54,321 bases of DNA, from positions 1 to 54,321 of the forward strand of contig JAIRJW010000033.1 of assembly GCA_031260455.1 (NCBI GenBank), in the 5' to 3' direction. Positions 1 to 9,620 of this stretch are shown here, piece after piece. This DNA is from Fluviicola sp. (GTDB lineage Bacteria; Bacteroidota; Bacteroidia; Flavobacteriales_D; Crocinitomicaceae). The position numbers and the translations under genes were made by a program. Position 1 is the stretch's first letter; each line of letters opens with the position of its first letter. The notes beneath the pieces are model-generated. The model ran no database searches, was not told where the DNA came from, and was given only the letters and a program-made list of their open reading frames with translations.

Positions 1-288
1 TCTCAGTTTACTTTACACTACACCTGTTAGATGACTACACGTATTACACGCTTACCCAGATTGAAACAATATCTGAACTTAACAATATTGTTATGTTTAA
101 ATATTCAAATATCAAAAATGCGGCTTGGCAGCAGGTGGAGGCTCACTGCTGTTTGCGCGGGGCACGAAACTTGCAAGTTCGCATTGCTTGTCGGGCGGGC
201 TACACCGCCACTTGCGCCAAACCGCTTGTTAGCAGCAGGCATTTCATTACTATTCATTTTTCTTTTTCAAGTTTTGCATTTGTTTATA
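1..288. other. Intergenic left edge with structured repeat
   Basis: I see no credible gene here; the open frames that cross it have no recognisable protein features. It holds a 14-bp perfect palindrome at 80-93 and the imperfect hairpin element at 120-239 that is listed separately. The left limit is the window edge. Confidence 0.5.
120..239 (-). repeat. Imperfect inverted-repeat (attC-like?) hairpin element
   Basis: The arms GCGGCTTGGC (120-129) and GCCAAACCGC (216-225) pair with one wobble, and pairing continues inward with gaps through GTGGAGG-like and CCGCCAC-like blocks. A perfect 12-bp palindrome AACTTGCAAGTT lies inside at 168-179. The element ends with GTTAGCAGCAGG (228-239), and a related sequence in inverted orientation, CTGCTTGCTGCTAAC, lies on the other side of the adjacent gene near 1048-1062. 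The arrangement resembles the folded recombination sites of integron cassettes or the GC-rich hairpin repeats behind accessory genes in Bacteroidota. Only the pairing and the flanking match are seen; the identity is inference. Confidence 0.45.
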
Positions 289-980
289 TTATTTCATTCG
301 TAAAGTTGGACAATCATCTAATTCTAACCTCTGTTTACTTTTGTCTTCACAACCATATTGTATTTTTACCTGCGGTTTACCATTGTCATATAAATCTCCA
401 ATTCTTATACAAAACCAACAATTATTTTTATCATCTCGATATTCTGTACTTAAATAACTCAAACCTGTTTCATCGTCTTCGTCTGTTTCCGCTCCTAAAA
501 AGAACATTGAGCCCAAAATCGCCGCTCCCGATTTCGTGTTTATGATTTCATTGGTTATACTTTTGAGTTGAAATTGATATTTCAAATTTGTTAAGTTTTG
601 TCTTGTAACTGTCAATACAAAAATATTATTTTCGTTTTTTCCGCTGAAAACTATTTGTTTATTTATAGGAATAGGTTCAGGAAAATATGCGGTATCTTTT
701 CCTAACAAAACATAGTTGTCAATGAGTTTTATTGGCTCATTCCATCTAAGTCCATCAAGAAAAATTTGGTCGTACTGCGATTTATCTTTGATATAAATCT
801 CTAACGGCTGATTATCCTCTAACTGTTGGTCGTCTGCCGAAACAGTTTGTACATCGTTGTCGTTTGACAATATCTCTTCAAGGTTGGTTTCATCTGTCTC
901 TTCTGCCTGTTTTTTGTTGCTTGTCCGCAACTACTTGCTATTAGTACAAAGACACTTAAAGTGATTAAAAAATTTCTCAT
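289..980 (-). pseudogene. Lipoprotein of unknown function, frameshifted after its signal peptide
   Basis: The start ATG at 980-978 opens a clear lipoprotein signal: MRNFLITL, a hydrophobic stretch, then IASSC with the lipobox cysteine at residue 18. This frame soon hits a stop. The mature protein, about 210 residues, continues in the -1 frame and runs to the stop at 289. The switch lies at a run of six A's (C-AAAAAA-C on the coding strand); one extra A would join both parts. In the signal-peptide frame the site reads A AAA AAC, a classical -1 ribosomal slippage heptamer. The mature part is acidic at its N-terminus and otherwise mixed alpha/beta, with three cysteines near the C-terminus (a CWFC-like pair and a later GCED). 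I do not recognise the family. It may be a pseudogene, a sequencing error or a programmed frameshift. Confidence 0.6.
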
Positions 981-1161
981 TGCATATTTATTTTTGAATA
1001 TTCATTTTTCGTGTTTCGTTGTCGTTTTCCCGCTGCACTGTCCCCTGCTTGCTGCTAACAAAAATATGGTAAGTGGAAGCTCATTTGTAGGGTATGGATG
1101 ACAGTTGTAAAAATCTTATTCGAGAGCCCCTAAATATCTGAATCACTCCACTTCTGTCCAT

Positions 1162-1190
1162 AAAAAAAGCCTGACTAAAAAGTAAGGCTT
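1162..1190 (-). terminator. Terminator of ndk
   Basis: On the minus strand AAGCCT (complement of 1185-1190) pairs with AGGCTT (complement of 1167-1172) and is followed by a run of seven T's. It lies 24 bp beyond the ndk stop codon. Confidence 0.7.
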
Positions 1191-1213
1191 CTGTTTCGTG
1201 TACATCGAAATGA

Positions 1214-1633
1214 TTAGAAAATCTCAGCAGGTGTGAAATAGAATTTTCCTTCAATATCCGCATTTTCATCAGAATCAGATCCGTGAATTGCGTTTCTCCC
1301 TTTGGATTCAGCATAATATTTACGGATTGTTCCTTCTGCAGCCTCAGCAGGATCTGTAGCTCCGATTAAAGTACGGAAATCAGCAACCGCGTTTTCTTTT
1401 TCCAGGATAGCGGCAACAATTGGTCCGGATGTCATGTACTCAACTAACTCACTGTAGAATGGACGTTCAGCGTGAACTTCATAGAATTTTTTTGCCTGCT
1501 CTTTTGTTAAACGAGTGAATTTCATCGCTTTGATTGAAAAGCCAGCCTGGATAATCATATCAATAATTTTTCCCATGTGACCGTTTTCGATCGCATCTGG
1601 CTTCAACATTGTAAATGTTCTGTTACCTGACAT
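1214..1633 (-). CDS. ndk: Nucleoside diphosphate kinase
   Basis: Transfers the gamma-phosphate of ATP to nucleoside diphosphates through a phosphohistidine, balancing cytoplasmic NTP and dNTP pools. The 139-residue protein has the usual family length. It starts with the typical [10 protein letters not shown] segment (residues 5-14), and the signature NAIHGSDS (114-121) carries the catalytic His117. The ATG at 1633 is preceded on the minus strand by a TAnnTTTG-type -7 box (complement of 1663-1670) and the gene ends in a hairpin terminator, so it is probably a single-gene transcript. Nothing in it is unusual. Confidence 0.97.
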   Translation of the reverse strand: MSGNRTFTMLKPDAIENGHMGKIIDMIIQAGFSIKAMKFTRLTKEQAKKFYEVHAERPFYSELVEYMTSGPIVAAILEKENAVADFRTLIGATDPAEAAEGTIRKYYAESKGRNAIHGSDSDENADIEGKFYFTPAEIF

Positions 1634-1662
1634 CTTTTTCTTGTTTAAATAAAATTTTGTTG

Positions 1663-1670
1663 CAAAAGTA
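1663..1670 (-). promoter_or_regulatory. Bacteroidota -7 box of ndk (TACTTTTG)
   Basis: The minus strand reads TACTTTTG, matching the TAnnTTTG -7 consensus of the Bacteroidota primary sigma factor, 29 bp upstream of the ndk ATG. No clear -33 TTTG was identified. Confidence 0.6.
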
Positions 1671-1757
1671 CAACTATTTTCTCAATATGCTGAGTGCTTC
1701 ATACGCTATAAATCAAATCCTTTGTTTTGTTTTTTAGATGAGTCTAAATTTTTTTTC

Positions 1758-1765
1758 TACATTTG
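1758..1765 (+). promoter_or_regulatory. -7 box of the metal-uptake operon (TACATTTG)
   Basis: TACATTTG fits TAnnTTTG and ends 10 bp before the preferred TTG start at 1776. Transcription would start around 1770-1773, giving almost no 5' leader and ruling out the earlier TTG at 1722. The -33 element is weak. Confidence 0.55.
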
Positions 1766-1775
1766 TGAAAAAAAC

Positions 1776-2438
1776 TTGAAATTAACACAAAGTGAAGAAA
1801 ACTATCTCAAAGCTATTTTTACTTTGAGCCAGGAAGAAAAAGGATCGATTTTGACAAATGATCTGGCTGAAAAGATGACTACAAAAGCATCATCTGTGAC
1901 GGATATGCTGAAAAAGCTCAAAGAGAAAAACTTGTTGGAATATCAAAAATATCAGGGCTGCCAGCTGACACCATTAGGGCGTTTCTATGCTTTAGCGATT
2001 ATACGAAAACACCGACTTTGGGAAACTTTTTTGGTCGATAAGCTGAATTTTGGCTGGGAAGAAGTACATGAAATCGCCGAACAGCTGGAGCACATCCAAT
2101 CGCTGGAGTTAACGAACAGACTGGATAAGTTTTTAGGTTTTCCAAAAGTAGATCCGCATGGAGAACCTATTCCCGAAAAGGATGGAAAGATTGAAATGGT
2201 TGCGAACAGAATCCTGCTTTGTGAAGCAATACCCGGAACGAAAGTGATTGTTATGGGAGTGGAAAATGATCAGACAGAATTCCTGCAATACTTGAGTAAA
2301 ATTGGTTTGAACCTGGGAACACAAATCGAAATACTGGATAAATTGAGTTTTGATGGTTCTATTCTGATTGAAATAAAAGGGAAACAAGTTCAGTTTTCGG
2401 GCACGGTTTCAAAACAAATATCGGTCAAACAATTATGA
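1776..2438 (+). CDS. DtxR/MntR-family metal-dependent repressor
   Basis: A metal-sensing transcriptional regulator that should bind DNA when loaded with Mn2+ or Fe2+. From the TTG at 1776 it is 220 residues and starts LKLTQSEENYLKAI, as DtxR-family proteins usually do. An earlier TTG at 1722 would add an unusual Phe-rich leader that lies inside the promoter. The order is an N-terminal winged helix (about residues 1-65), the metal-binding and dimerisation domain with conserved His/Glu residues (about 65-140), and a C-terminal SH3-like FeoA domain (about 150-220). Its stop overlaps the next start by 4 bp (ATGA). It therefore leads the operon of the ABC importer it probably controls, as TroR does with TroABCD. 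Whether it senses Mn or Fe cannot be told from sequence alone. Confidence 0.9.
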   Translation: MKLTQSEENYLKAIFTLSQEEKGSILTNDLAEKMTTKASSVTDMLKKLKEKNLLEYQKYQGCQLTPLGRFYALAIIRKHRLWETFLVDKLNFGWEEVHEIAEQLEHIQSLELTNRLDKFLGFPKVDPHGEPIPEKDGKIEMVANRILLCEAIPGTKVIVMGVENDQTEFLQYLSKIGLNLGTQIEILDKLSFDGSILIEIKGKQVQFSGTVSKQISVKQL

Positions 2439-3337
2439 GAAGCTTTATTTGTCTGATGACTGGCTTGTTTCTCCTGCTGGGTTGCAGAATCCGACAGAGA
2501 GAGGAAAATGAGAAACTAATTGTTTGTTCGACGTCTGTTATTGCAGATTGTGTGTACCAGGTGGTGGGAGATCGCCTGATCGTGAAATCGCTGATGGGTC
2601 CGGGAGTTGATCCGCATACCTACAATCCGAGACCCAGCGATGTGGGATTATTGAATGATGCCAGGCTGGTCGTCTATACCGGTTTTCACCTGGAAGGAAA
2701 AATGGCGGAATTATTCGGGCGTTTATCTGAAAGAAAAGCAGTTGTTTCTTTTCAAACCGCATTCCCCAGGAAAAAAATATTGTATACTGACCGGATAACA
2801 GCGGATCCGCATGTGTGGTTTGATACCGGTTCCTGGATTCGGGCAATGAACGAAGTGGTAGATAAGCTCATTAAACTGTATCCGCAGTACGAACTGGAAT
2901 TCCATGAAAATTTCTACCGTTTTTCACAAAAAGTTGAAGCCTGGACTGCAAAGCTGCGAAGTGAACTCGCAGAAATTCCGAAAGAAAGAAGAATTTTGAT
3001 TACCTCTCACGATGCGTTTCACTATTTCGGTCGCACTTTTGGTATTGAAGTGAAAGCGCTTCAGGGGGTGTCAACCTCCCAGGAACCGGGAGTCAGGGAT
3101 GTGGTGGATCTGGTAAATTTCATCGTGGAACACCAGATTAAAGCCATTTTCGTGGAAAATTCAGTCAGTCCGAAAGCACTGAACAGTGTGCTGAATTCGG
3201 TGAAAAGAAAAGGGTCTCATGTGAAAATAGGAGGAACACTTTTTTCCGATGCTTTAGGTTCAGCAGGAAGCGGGGCAGATACTTATATCGGGATGATTAC
3301 TCATAATATTCGTTCAATTAAAGCAGGATTGAAATGA
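2435..3337 (+). CDS. Mn/Zn ABC transporter solute-binding lipoprotein (TroA-like)
   Basis: A cluster A-I metal-binding protein that delivers Mn2+ or Zn2+ to the permeases encoded downstream. The 300-residue protein has a lipoprotein signal (hydrophobic stretch then LLLGC, Cys17). The likely metal ligands are His61 (DPHTYNP), His126 (DPHVWFD), His192 (SHDAF) and Asp272 (FSDALG). This His-His-His-Asp set, together with the LQGVST segment after the third ligand, is the TroA pattern. A long His-rich loop, common in dedicated ZnuA proteins, is absent. The start overlaps the regulator stop by 4 bp and the stop overlaps the ATPase start, so translation is probably coupled. The ligand set alone does not decide between Mn and Zn. 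Confidence 0.92.
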   Translation: MRSFICLMTGLFLLLGCRIRQREENEKLIVCSTSVIADCVYQVVGDRLIVKSLMGPGVDPHTYNPRPSDVGLLNDARLVVYTGFHLEGKMAELFGRLSERKAVVSFQTAFPRKKILYTDRITADPHVWFDTGSWIRAMNEVVDKLIKLYPQYELEFHENFYRFSQKVEAWTAKLRSELAEIPKERRILITSHDAFHYFGRTFGIEVKALQGVSTSQEPGVRDVVDLVNFIVEHQIKAIFVENSVSPKALNSVLNSVKRKGSHVKIGGTLFSDALGSAGSGADTYIGMITHNIRSIKAGLK

Positions 3338-4062
3338 GAAAAGCAATAAAAATAGAGAATTTAACAGTTTTTTATCGCGAAATGCTTGTCCTGGACCGGA
3401 TTTCGGTAACAGTTAATGCAGGAAGAATTACCGGCATTATCGGACCTAACGGATCCGGGAAATCGACTTTCCTGAAAGGAATTCTTGGGATAACGCCTGT
3501 GAAACAAGGTCAGGTTTCTTTTTTCGGCAATAGTTTTGAAAAATTCCGGTCGAAAATTGCCTATGTTCCTCAGCGTGAATCCATTGATTGGGATTTTCCG
3601 ATTACTGTTTCTGAAGTAGTGGAAATGGGAAGAATCATACCGAAAAAATGGTGGGTACGAACAACTTCTGCCGACAAGGAAATTGTAAAAGAGACCTTGG
3701 AAAAAGTGCAATTGTCGGAGTTTTCCACCAGGCAAATCGGACAGCTTTCAGGTGGGCAACAGCAACGCGTTTTCCTCGCAAGGGCTTTGGCACAGGAAGC
3801 AGAACTGATCATTATGGATGAACCTTTTGTAGGGATTGACATGGTTTCTCAGGAGGCGATTCTGACTATTGTATGCAAATTGAGAGATGCAGGGAAAACA
3901 ATCGTGATTGTACATCATGATCTGTCGGTTGTAGCCCGGTATTTTGATGATGTAATCTTGCTGAACAAAAAACTCATTGCGAGCGGTGCACAGGAAGACG
4001 TTCTGAAACCGGAAAACATAGAGAAAGCATACGGAATGACTTTTTTATTGGATAAGCAGTAA
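3334..4062 (+). CDS. Mn/Zn ABC transporter ATP-binding protein
   Basis: Powers metal import as the cytoplasmic ATPase of the importer. The 242 residues hold Walker A GPNGSGKST (37-45), the Q-loop Gln80, the signature LSGGQQQR (138-145), Walker B LIIMDEP (158-164) and the switch histidine in IVHHD (about 194-195). It overlaps the binding-protein gene by 4 bp and is followed after 1 bp by the first permease. It belongs to the MntB/TroB/ZnuC group. All catalytic motifs are intact. Confidence 0.95.
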   Translation: MRKAIKIENLTVFYREMLVLDRISVTVNAGRITGIIGPNGSGKSTFLKGILGITPVKQGQVSFFGNSFEKFRSKIAYVPQRESIDWDFPITVSEVVEMGRIIPKKWWVRTTSADKEIVKETLEKVQLSEFSTRQIGQLSGGQQQRVFLARALAQEAELIIMDEPFVGIDMVSQEAILTIVCKLRDAGKTIVIVHHDLSVVARYFDDVILLNKKLIASGAQEDVLKPENIEKAYGMTFLLDKQ

Positions 4063-4063
4063 C

Positions 4064-4903
4064 ATGGATTTAAGTATTTGGATCGTACTTATCGGAACAG
4101 CCTTAATCGGAATTTGCGCAGCTCTGGTGGGAACTTTTACCTTTCTGCAGAAAAAATCTCTGATCGGAGATGCTATTTCTCATTCGATACTTCCGGGAAT
4201 CGTTTTGGCATATATGCTTTCCGGACAACGAACTGCCTGGGGGCTGATGCTGGGAGCTTTTTGCGCCGGATGGTTTGCTACACAGCAGATTTCCTGGCTG
4301 CAGTGGAAAACCAGGCTTAAATCCGATACAATTGTTGCGGCTACCCTCAGCATGTTCTTTGCCTTTGGCCTGGCACTTTTGTCCTACATCCAGGGAAGGC
4401 CGGATGATGGACAAGCCGGATTGGGCGATTTTCTGTTTGGAAAAATTGCCGCTTTGGACATTCGGGATTTGTACCTGTTTCTTGGGATTTCAACGGTGAT
4501 CATTATTGCCATCTTCCTGCGCTATCGGGTGATGTTCAGTTTTGCTTTTAACAGGGAATTCATGATCAGTAAAGGATTCTCTCTGCGCTGGAACGATTTC
4601 ATTCTGAATTCCATGACGATTCTTGTTGTGACGATGGGGGTGCAGGCGGTAGGAGTGGTATTGATGTCAGCTTTGCTGATTATTCCGGTATTGTCGGCTC
4701 GGATGCTGACCTGTCGTTTGAGCCAGATCCTGCTTTTTTCCGTGCTTTTGGGAACCTTTTCCTCTTTACTGGGGTCATACATTTCGATCTTGGGAGCAAA
4801 CATTCCGACCGGTCCGTGCATTATCATCATATTGAGTGCCTGTGCAATCATAATCGCGTTAACAGTGAAACTTCAATCCAAACGAAAAAGCCATGGAAAA
4901 TGA
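4064..4903 (+). CDS. Mn/Zn ABC transporter permease (ABC-3 family), first
   Basis: Integral membrane permease of 279 residues with about eight or nine hydrophobic segments. It contains GDAISHSILPG (about residues 35-45), which is the conserved ABC-3 family segment, and GVVLMSALLIIPVLSA near residue 205, typical of the substrate pathway helices. It starts 1 bp after the ATPase stop and overlaps the second permease by 11 bp. Two permeases in one operon recall TroCD and SitCD systems, in which they form a heterodimer. Confidence 0.93.
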   Translation: MDLSIWIVLIGTALIGICAALVGTFTFLQKKSLIGDAISHSILPGIVLAYMLSGQRTAWGLMLGAFCAGWFATQQISWLQWKTRLKSDTIVAATLSMFFAFGLALLSYIQGRPDDGQAGLGDFLFGKIAALDIRDLYLFLGISTVIIIAIFLRYRVMFSFAFNREFMISKGFSLRWNDFILNSMTILVVTMGVQAVGVVLMSALLIIPVLSARMLTCRLSQILLFSVLLGTFSSLLGSYISILGANIPTGPCIIIILSACAIIIALTVKLQSKRKSHGK

Positions 4904-5789
4904 TGTATTAATGGTTCTGACAGCCTGCTCGGTTGCGATTCCAGCTTCATTACTCGGAGTTTTACTCGTTTCAAAAAGCCTGGTAATGGTTGGAGATGCC
5001 ATTTCACACGCTGTTTTACCCGGAATTGTGGTTGCATACCTGCTCAGCGGAACGAGAGATTCGGGGCCCATGCTTCTGGGAGCTGCGGTAACAGGGTTTC
5101 TGACCACTTTCCTGATTGATTTTTTAAAAAGAAAATGGCAGATTCAGGAAGATGCCGCCATTGGGTTTACCTTTACTTTTCTGTTTGCAACCGGAGTTTT
5201 ACTGATTGCACTTTTCGCTGGGAAAAACAGTGACCTGGATCAGGAATGTGTATTGTACGGAGACCTGGAAACTTCCATCCTGGACCAGGTGGTTGTTGGT
5301 GGATATCTGTACGGGACACGGGCCATTCTCCAGCTGCTTCCTCTCACAATTGTACTGCTTCTGGTAATCGTGTTCGGGTTTAAAGGCTGGAAAATTTGGG
5401 TGTTTAATCCTGATTTCGGATCTTTTATCGGGATCCCAGTCCGGCTTTTCCACCTGACACTCATGCTGTTGTTAAGTATTCATGCCGTACTGAGTTTTGA
5501 AAGTGTCGGTGTGATTCTGGTTGTCGGTTTATTGGTACTTCCGGCAGCAACAGCATTGCAATTTTCCAAAACGTTGAGCAGAACTTTTTATTATTCTGCA
5601 TGCATAGGAATAATATCATGTATCCTTGGAGTACTCATTGGAAAGTGGATAAATATTTCTATATCTCCCCTGATTGTATGCGTGAATGGCTTGATTTTTT
5701 TGGTCTCTGTAATTTTGTCTCCATTCAGGAGAAAAACGGGACAAGAGCAAAATGCTGCAAACCCTGGATTTCAAGAATACAAGAATTGA
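4893..5789 (+). CDS. Mn/Zn ABC transporter permease (ABC-3 family), second
   Basis: The second permease has 298 residues and the same architecture as its neighbour: GDAISHAVLPG near residue 33 and GVILVVGLLVLPAATA around residue 205, in matching positions. It probably arose by an old duplication, since the two copies are clearly diverged. It overlaps the first permease by 11 bp and is the last gene before a strong terminator. The basic tail after the last membrane helix is probably cytoplasmic. Confidence 0.93.
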   Translation: MENDVLMVLTACSVAIPASLLGVLLVSKSLVMVGDAISHAVLPGIVVAYLLSGTRDSGPMLLGAAVTGFLTTFLIDFLKRKWQIQEDAAIGFTFTFLFATGVLLIALFAGKNSDLDQECVLYGDLETSILDQVVVGGYLYGTRAILQLLPLTIVLLLVIVFGFKGWKIWVFNPDFGSFIGIPVRLFHLTLMLLLSIHAVLSFESVGVILVVGLLVLPAATALQFSKTLSRTFYYSACIGIISCILGVLIGKWINISISPLIVCVNGLIFLVSVILSPFRRKTGQEQNAANPGFQEYKN

Positions 5790-5914
5790 ATAATTATTTG
5801 AATAAAAAAAGAATCTAAAGGTTGTACGTTCCATATTCTGATGTATCTTTGTGTAAAGAATAACAATTTTCATAATTGTTAGTTTTGGGTTTTATAGTTT
5901 TAGCATGGTTTAGC

Positions 5915-5961
5915 AAAAAGAGGAGTAAGTTACAATGAATTTACTCCTCTTTTTGTTTTTT
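5915..5961. terminator. Strong hairpin terminator, probably bidirectional
   Basis: A perfect 14-bp stem (AAAAAGAGGAGTAA at 5915-5928 with its complement at 5941-5954) encloses a 12-nt loop and is followed by a T tract. It closes the metal-uptake operon on the plus strand. It lies 38 bp beyond the stop of the convergent Nudix gene and, with A's on its left side, could also serve the minus strand. Confidence 0.85.
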
Positions 5962-5998
5962 TAAAACGTTTTGCAGAGCTACAGTACTTGTGAAGAGA

Positions 5999-6649
5999 TT
6001 AAGCTCCCCTTTTGGATTTGCCTGGTTCCTCTGTCAGAATGTCTTTCAGTTCGTTCAGAATCAGTGCGGTTGCCCCCCAGATAAGAATATTTCCCTGCTT
6101 AAAGTGTGGTACATTTTGCATGATAAATTCCTTATTTAGGGAAATATTGAGTTGCACAACGGATTCCGGTTCATAGAGTGCCAGAAGATCCAGTTCATAA
6201 ATTTCCGCAACTTCCCTTTCGGACCGGTTATATTGAAAGGATTTTTGCGTGGAATAAAAAACGAAGGGAGTAACCAGGAATTTACTCACTGGAACAAACA
6301 ACGGTGTCAGTTCTTTTAAAAGCTCGAATGAACCGGCATCAATTCCGATTTCTTCAAAACACTCCCGGATAGCTGTATGAACCAGGTTCGGATCGTCGGC
6401 TTCTTTTTTTCCTCCCGGAAAGCTGATTTGTCCGCTATGTGAACCTTCATATTGCTGGCGCTGTGTAACGATCGTAGAAAGCGTATTTTTTTCGTTGTGG
6501 AACAGAATAACAGCCACCGCCGAATCACGGTAGGTAACATCCTGCTGGATTTGTACTTTGGAACTTCCCCTCAGAGGCATAAAGGCCAGATGGGAATTTT
6601 CACCAGGTAATTCTCCCGAAAATTTTTCAATTAAATCGGCATGTGTCAT
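5999..6649 (-). CDS. Nudix hydrolase, CoA pyrophosphatase type
   Basis: Probably cleaves the pyrophosphate of coenzyme A or a related nucleotide (NudL-like). The 216-residue protein contains the CoA-pyrophosphatase hallmark SHSGQISFPGG (70-80) just before the Nudix box, whose REcxEEiG core lies at residues 95-102 with the metal-binding Glu99 and Glu100. Flanking hydrophobic strands fit the Nudix fold. The start codon overlaps the end of the upstream lipoprotein gene by 4 bp, so the two are co-transcribed; a functional link is not evident. Other ADP-linked substrates are possible. Confidence 0.88.
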   Translation of the reverse strand: MTHADLIEKFSGELPGENSHLAFMPLRGSSKVQIQQDVTYRDSAVAVILFHNEKNTLSTIVTQRQQYEGSHSGQISFPGGKKEADDPNLVHTAIRECFEEIGIDAGSFELLKELTPLFVPVSKFLVTPFVFYSTQKSFQYNRSEREVAEIYELDLLALYEPESVVQLNISLNKEFIMQNVPHFKQGNILIWGATALILNELKDILTEEPGKSKRGA

Positions 6650-7251
6650 TTTGCTTTTTTCACACTTTTCAGAATTCGCTCAAAATCGTCATAGGTGTAG
6701 CTCATGATTTGTTTGCTGGTGATCCATTGAAAGACGTAATAATTGTCTTCGACCCGGATGGTTGCAGTTATGTAATAAGTTTTACTGCTGTAGGGGCCAT
6801 CGCCTGCAACAGTCTGGATCACTCCTTTTTGTTTCAGATTTCTGGGCAATTCTTTTTTGATTGAAGCGCCACCGTTGTCCAGGGAAGCGTATCTGCGCCA
6901 GACATAAGCATTCTGGAAAGTGTTTAACAGATCGCTTTTAATGATAAAATCGGAAACAAATTCCCTGTGCAGGTCGGCTTTTGTGAAGCGCTCTACGGAG
7001 AAATAAATATTCAGCGCACTGCTGGTTAGGGTAATGGAAGAGTTCTTGATCGTGTAATTATGTGAGTAATACTGTTTGAAATGTTTTGGGATACGAAACG
7101 AAATCCCTTCGTATTTGACGGTTTTGTCCAATGCAAAATTGTAATGATTCTTTTTGAAGACTTCTCTGATTTCCTTGTTTTCTTTGTCATAATTAACGCA
7201 ACTACCCACTAGGATAAAGAAAACAAGCAGAAGCAACAACCGGTAGTGCAT
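6646..7251 (-). CDS. Lipoprotein of unknown function
   Basis: I do not recognise the family. The 201-residue protein starts with a lipoprotein signal: MHYR, about twelve hydrophobic residues, then LVGSC with Cys18. The mature part is rich in Lys, Tyr and Ser and looks like an alternating beta-strand protein with no further membrane segment. It probably sits in the inner or outer membrane facing the periplasm. Its stop overlaps the Nudix start (ATGA), and the gyrB terminator separates it from gyrB upstream. Confidence 0.8.
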   Translation of the reverse strand: MHYRLLLLLVFFILVGSCVNYDKENKEIREVFKKNHYNFALDKTVKYEGISFRIPKHFKQYYSHNYTIKNSSITLTSSALNIYFSVERFTKADLHREFVSDFIIKSDLLNTFQNAYVWRRYASLDNGGASIKKELPRNLKQKGVIQTVAGDGPYSSKTYYITATIRVEDNYYVFQWITSKQIMSYTYDDFERILKSVKKAK

Positions 7252-7290
7252 AATTCTGATTTCGTTTGACTAAAATTGATTCAGGATCAA

Positions 7291-7320
7291 GATAAAAGCC
7301 CCTGAAAATCATCAGAGGCT
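7291..7320 (-). terminator. Terminator of gyrB
   Basis: AGCCCCTGA (7297-7305) pairs with TCAGAGGCT (7312-7320) with one wobble. On the minus strand it is followed by a short T-rich tract. It starts 12 bp after the gyrB stop and may work in both directions. Confidence 0.75.
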
Positions 7321-7331
7321 CTTTTTATCTT

Positions 7332-9338
<2,007 letters not shown>

Positions 9339-9523
9339 TCAGGTCGCTTTCTACGCTAAAAAGGGTTAAAGCACTGGTATTTATCAACAAAATATTAACG
9401 AATGAAGAACGGCAAAGCTCATTCAGAAATATACTGTCCCCAAAAAGTTAATCACTGAAAAAAGAACTAAAAGGCTATATAAATTATTACAACAACGATC
9501 GAATAAAGCTCAATCTAAATGGA

Positions 9524-9550
9524 ATGAGCCCGATGCAATACCGGGCTCAT
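9524..9550 (-). terminator. Hairpin terminator after the secreted-protein operon
   Basis: A perfect 9-bp stem, ATGAGCCCG (9524-9532) with CGGGCTCAT (9542-9550), lies about 70 bp beyond the stop at 9621. The T-rich tail on the minus strand is poor, so termination is likely but not certain. Confidence 0.55.
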
Positions 9551-9620
9551 CATTATCGAAATTAATGTTTAATTATTTGCCTGAACTTTTGGATTCAGTC
9601 TGTTAACCGTGGCTTTTTCC

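Noticed and set aside
80..93. 14-bp palindrome TAACAATATTGTTA
   Set aside because: AT-rich and isolated near the window edge; too little context to call an operator.
31..545. Open frames of 90 and 150 codons on the plus strand
   Set aside because: They cross the structured hairpin repeat and the antisense of the frameshifted lipoprotein; no recognisable protein features.
1722..1775. Earlier TTG start for the metal regulator
   Set aside because: Adds a Phe-rich leader that lies inside the -7 box region; family members start near residue 19 of that frame.
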